Positions 6,020 to 8,117 of a stretch of 8,117 nt of DNA are shown in pieces. The first letter of the stretch is position 1. Every line of letters starts with the position of its first letter. The notes beneath the pieces are model-generated. The model was not told the origin of the DNA. It did not search any database and worked only from the letters and a program-made list of their open reading frames with translations. A program made the translations under genes and the position numbers. The stretch is from NCBI GenBank assembly GCA_001897035.1, contig MKRS01000446.1:1-8117 (forward strand), read 5' to 3'. Origin of the DNA: Bacteroidales bacterium 45-6. GTDB taxonomy: Bacteria > Bacteroidota > Bacteroidia > Bacteroidales > Dysgonomonadaceae.

Positions 6020-7972
6020 ATGATAAAAATAACCTTTCCCGATGCCTCCGTACGCGAATATGCCGAAGGAACCACATCGTTGCAAATTGCTGAAAGCATC
6101 AGCTCACGGTTAGCGCAAGACGTGCTTGCCGCAAAAGTTAACGGAGAAATATGGGATCTGACTCGTCCGATCGGCGCTGACGCTACCGTCAATTTGTTGA
6201 AATGGGACGACGAGGATGGAAAACATGCCTACTGGCATTCTTCCGCCCACCTCATGGCCGAGGCGGTACAGATTCTCTACCCACATGCCAAGTTTGGAAT
6301 TGGCCCTGCCATTGAAAACGGGTTTTATTACGACATCGATTTTGGCGACACGCCTGTCAAGGATGCCGATTTTTCGAAAATCGAGTCCAAGATGATGGAG
6401 CTGATTGCCAACAAGGAGGAGATTGTTCGCAAAAGCATTTCCAAAACAGATGCCTTGGCGATGTTCGAAAACCGGGGTGAAAACTACAAGGTGGAGCTCA
6501 TCAGCGATTTGGCCGACGGCACTATCACCACCTATACCCAAGGTACATTCACCGACCTTTGCCGCGGGCCTCACTTGCCTAACACGTCCTATATCAAGGC
6601 TGTAAAAATATTGAGCGCTGCCGGTGCATACTGGCGAGGCGATGAAAAGAGGAAACAGTTGACCCGCTTGTATGGGATCACTTTTCCAAAGAAAAAATTG
6701 TTGGACGAGTACCTTGTTTTGCTTGAGGAAGCCAAGAAACGCGACCACCGTAAGGTGGGCAAGGAGCTTGAGCTGTTTGCCTTTTCCCAAAATGTGGGGG
6801 CGGGACTTCCGTTGTGGTTGCCGCGCGGAACGCAATTGAGGCTTCGTCTGGAGGATTTCTTGAAAAAGATACAAAAGCAATTCGATTATGACCAGGTGAT
6901 GACTCCCCACATAGGAAGCAAGCTCCTGTATGTGACTTCGGGACACTACGCCAAATATGGTAAAGATTCCTTTCAGCCGATTCATACGCCCGACGAAAAC
7001 GAAGAATTCTTGTTGAAACCGATGAACTGCCCGCATCACTGCGAGATATATAAGGTGACTCCACGTTCTTACAAGGATTTGCCTTTGCGCTTGGCCGAAT
7101 TCGGGACGGTGTATCGCTACGAGCAAAGCGGCGAGCTTCATGGCCTGACCCGCGTGCGTGGATTCACTCAGGACGATGCGCACATTTTTTGTACGCCCGA
7201 CCAGTTGAAAGACGAATTCCTGAAGGTGATGGACATCATCTTTATCATATTCAAGGCTCTCGATTTTGAAAACTTTGAAGCTCAGATTTCCTTGCGGGAT
7301 CCTAATGACAAGGAAAAATACATCGGGTCGGACGAAAATTGGGACAAGGCCGAACGTGCCATCATTGAAGCATGTGCCGAAAAAGGGCTTAAGACCAAGA
7401 CCGAACTTGGCGAGGCTGCTTTCTACGGTCCTAAACTCGACTTCATGGTGAAGGATGCCATTGGCCGTCGCTGGCAGTTGGGAACCATCCAGGTGGATTA
7501 CAACTTGCCCGAACGCTTCGGCTTGGAATACACCGGTTCCGACAACCAGAAGCACCGCCCTGTGATGATCCACCGTGCGCCATTTGGTTCGATGGAGCGT
7601 TTCGTGGCCGTGCTGATCGAGCATACGGGCGGAAAATTCCCCTTGTGGCTCACTCCCGACCAGGTGGTGGTGCTTCCGATCAGCGAGAAGTTCAACGACT
7701 ATGCCGCCAAAGTGGCCAAATATCTTAAAAAGCAGGACATCCGTGCCCATGTGGACGACCGAAACGAAAAAATTGGACGCAAAATACGCGACAACGAGTT
7801 GAAAAGAATACCTTATTTGCTGGTTGTGGGAGAGAAAGAAGCGGAAAATGAAGAGGTTTCGGTAAGAAAACAGGGCGAAGGTGATAAAGGTTCAATGAAA
7901 TTTACTACCTTTGCCGAGCAATTGATGAAAGAAGTGGATAAGCTGATGAACTCTTGGGAACAAGAAGATTAA
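6020..7972 (+). CDS. thrS: Threonine-tRNA ligase
   Basis: This class II synthetase charges tRNA-Thr with threonine in the cytosol and edits mischarged serine. The 650 residues are full length. A TGS domain lies at about 1-62. The editing domain carries H73 and H77 (HSSAH) and C181 and H185 (CRGPH). The catalytic core has zinc ligands C337 (MNCPHHC), H388 (TQDDAHIF) and H518 (MIHRAP), motif 2 around [18 protein letters not shown] and motif 3 in [18 protein letters not shown]. The C-terminal anticodon-binding domain begins near [14 protein letters not shown] and ends in an intact tail ([20 protein letters not shown]). I chose ATG at 6020 because it gives [14 protein letters not shown], the family N-terminus. 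The frame is open further upstream (TTG 5936, ATG 5990), but that part matches no ThrRS sequence and TTG 5936 falls inside the promoter box. The next gene downstream is probably infC, a common partner. Confidence 0.97.
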   Translation: MIKITFPDASVREYAEGTTSLQIAESISSRLAQDVLAAKVNGEIWDLTRPIGADATVNLLKWDDEDGKHAYWHSSAHLMAEAVQILYPHAKFGIGPAIENGFYYDIDFGDTPVKDADFSKIESKMMELIANKEEIVRKSISKTDALAMFENRGENYKVELISDLADGTITTYTQGTFTDLCRGPHLPNTSYIKAVKILSAAGAYWRGDEKRKQLTRLYGITFPKKKLLDEYLVLLEEAKKRDHRKVGKELELFAFSQNVGAGLPLWLPRGTQLRLRLEDFLKKIQKQFDYDQVMTPHIGSKLLYVTSGHYAKYGKDSFQPIHTPDENEEFLLKPMNCPHHCEIYKVTPRSYKDLPLRLAEFGTVYRYEQSGELHGLTRVRGFTQDDAHIFCTPDQLKDEFLKVMDIIFIIFKALDFENFEAQISLRDPNDKEKYIGSDENWDKAERAIIEACAEKGLKTKTELGEAAFYGPKLDFMVKDAIGRRWQLGTIQVDYNLPERFGLEYTGSDNQKHRPVMIHRAPFGSMERFVAVLIEHTGGKFPLWLTPDQVVVLPISEKFNDYAAKVAKYLKKQDIRAHVDDRNEKIGRKIRDNELKRIPYLLVVGEKEAENEEVSVRKQGEGDKGSMKFTTFAEQLMKEVDKLMNSWEQED

Positions 7973-8070
7973 TTGGCTGATTTTTTGAGCTTTTATTTAT
8001 CATTTGTGAATTATAATCTGTATAATTTAATATAATAATCACATATACAGCAGAGCATTTATTTTACTGA

Positions 8071-8117
8071 ATGAGAAACAGCAATTTTAATAACAACAAA
8101 GACAAGGACAAAGATTT
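8071..8117 (+). CDS. infC: Start of probable translation initiation factor IF-3, cut by the window edge
   Basis: Only 15 complete codons are visible, beginning MRNSNFNNNKDKDKD. The asparagine- and lysine-rich opening resembles the variable N-terminal extension of Bacteroidota IF-3, and infC commonly follows thrS, so the call rests mainly on context. It begins 98 bases after the thrS stop. That gap is AT-rich and shows no clear terminator, so read-through from thrS is possible. The start would be a plain ATG, unlike the AUU used in E. coli infC. Confidence 0.5.
   Translation, partial: MRNSNFNNNKDKDKD

Noticed and set aside
6110..7750. 546-codon open frame on the - strand
   Set aside because: It lies entirely antisense to thrS, whose protein is conserved end to end; the opposite frame is a codon-bias shadow.
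1..8117. CRISPR arrays, tRNA or rRNA genes, insertion sequences, long repeats
   Set aside because: I saw no repeat-spacer pattern, tRNA cloverleaf, transposase or terminal inverted repeats on either strand.

Overview
The window looks like a chromosomal segment from a member of the Bacteroidota, probably Bacteroidales. Supporting signs are promoter -7 boxes of the TAnnTTTG type, an rplS and thrS whose proteins read like Bacteroides homologues, a Bacteroidota-style lipoprotein with a Big-2-like domain, and a pair of split ThrE-type transporter genes. Assignment below phylum or order is inference.

Layout. Positions 1-535 hold the end of what is probably a sugar-nucleotide or surface-polysaccharide locus: an FdtA/QdtA-type dTDP-sugar 3,4-ketoisomerase on the + strand, closed by an intrinsic terminator. 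Positions 460-1424 on the - strand are decayed. They hold a 5'-truncated AraC-type DNA-binding remnant and, immediately upstream of it, a lipoprotein gene whose frame is broken twice in homopolymer runs, so that the two shifts cancel in length. Positions 1606-4735 on the - strand hold three intact genes that may form one transcription unit: a yjjP-like and a yjjB-like gene (split ThrE-family exporter, 3 nt apart), then a 576-residue protein with a PEP carboxykinase/HPr kinase-type P-loop. A cobalamin riboswitch with a clear B12 box lies upstream of them (4873-5052, - strand), and a possible -7 box lies just upstream of the riboswitch. Positions 5277-8117 on the + strand carry housekeeping translation genes: rplS (L19) with its own promoter and terminator, thrS with a leader that contains a hairpin, and the first 15 codons of what is probably infC.

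How it fits together. The most interesting element is the cobalamin riboswitch placed before a YjjP/YjjB-type exporter. E. coli YjjP/YjjB have been reported to export succinate. Many Bacteroidales turn succinate into propionate through the B12-dependent methylmalonyl-CoA mutase and excrete succinate when B12 is scarce. A B12-off switch on a succinate exporter would therefore make physiological sense. The riboswitch is seen in the sequence; the transported substrate and the link to succinate are inference.
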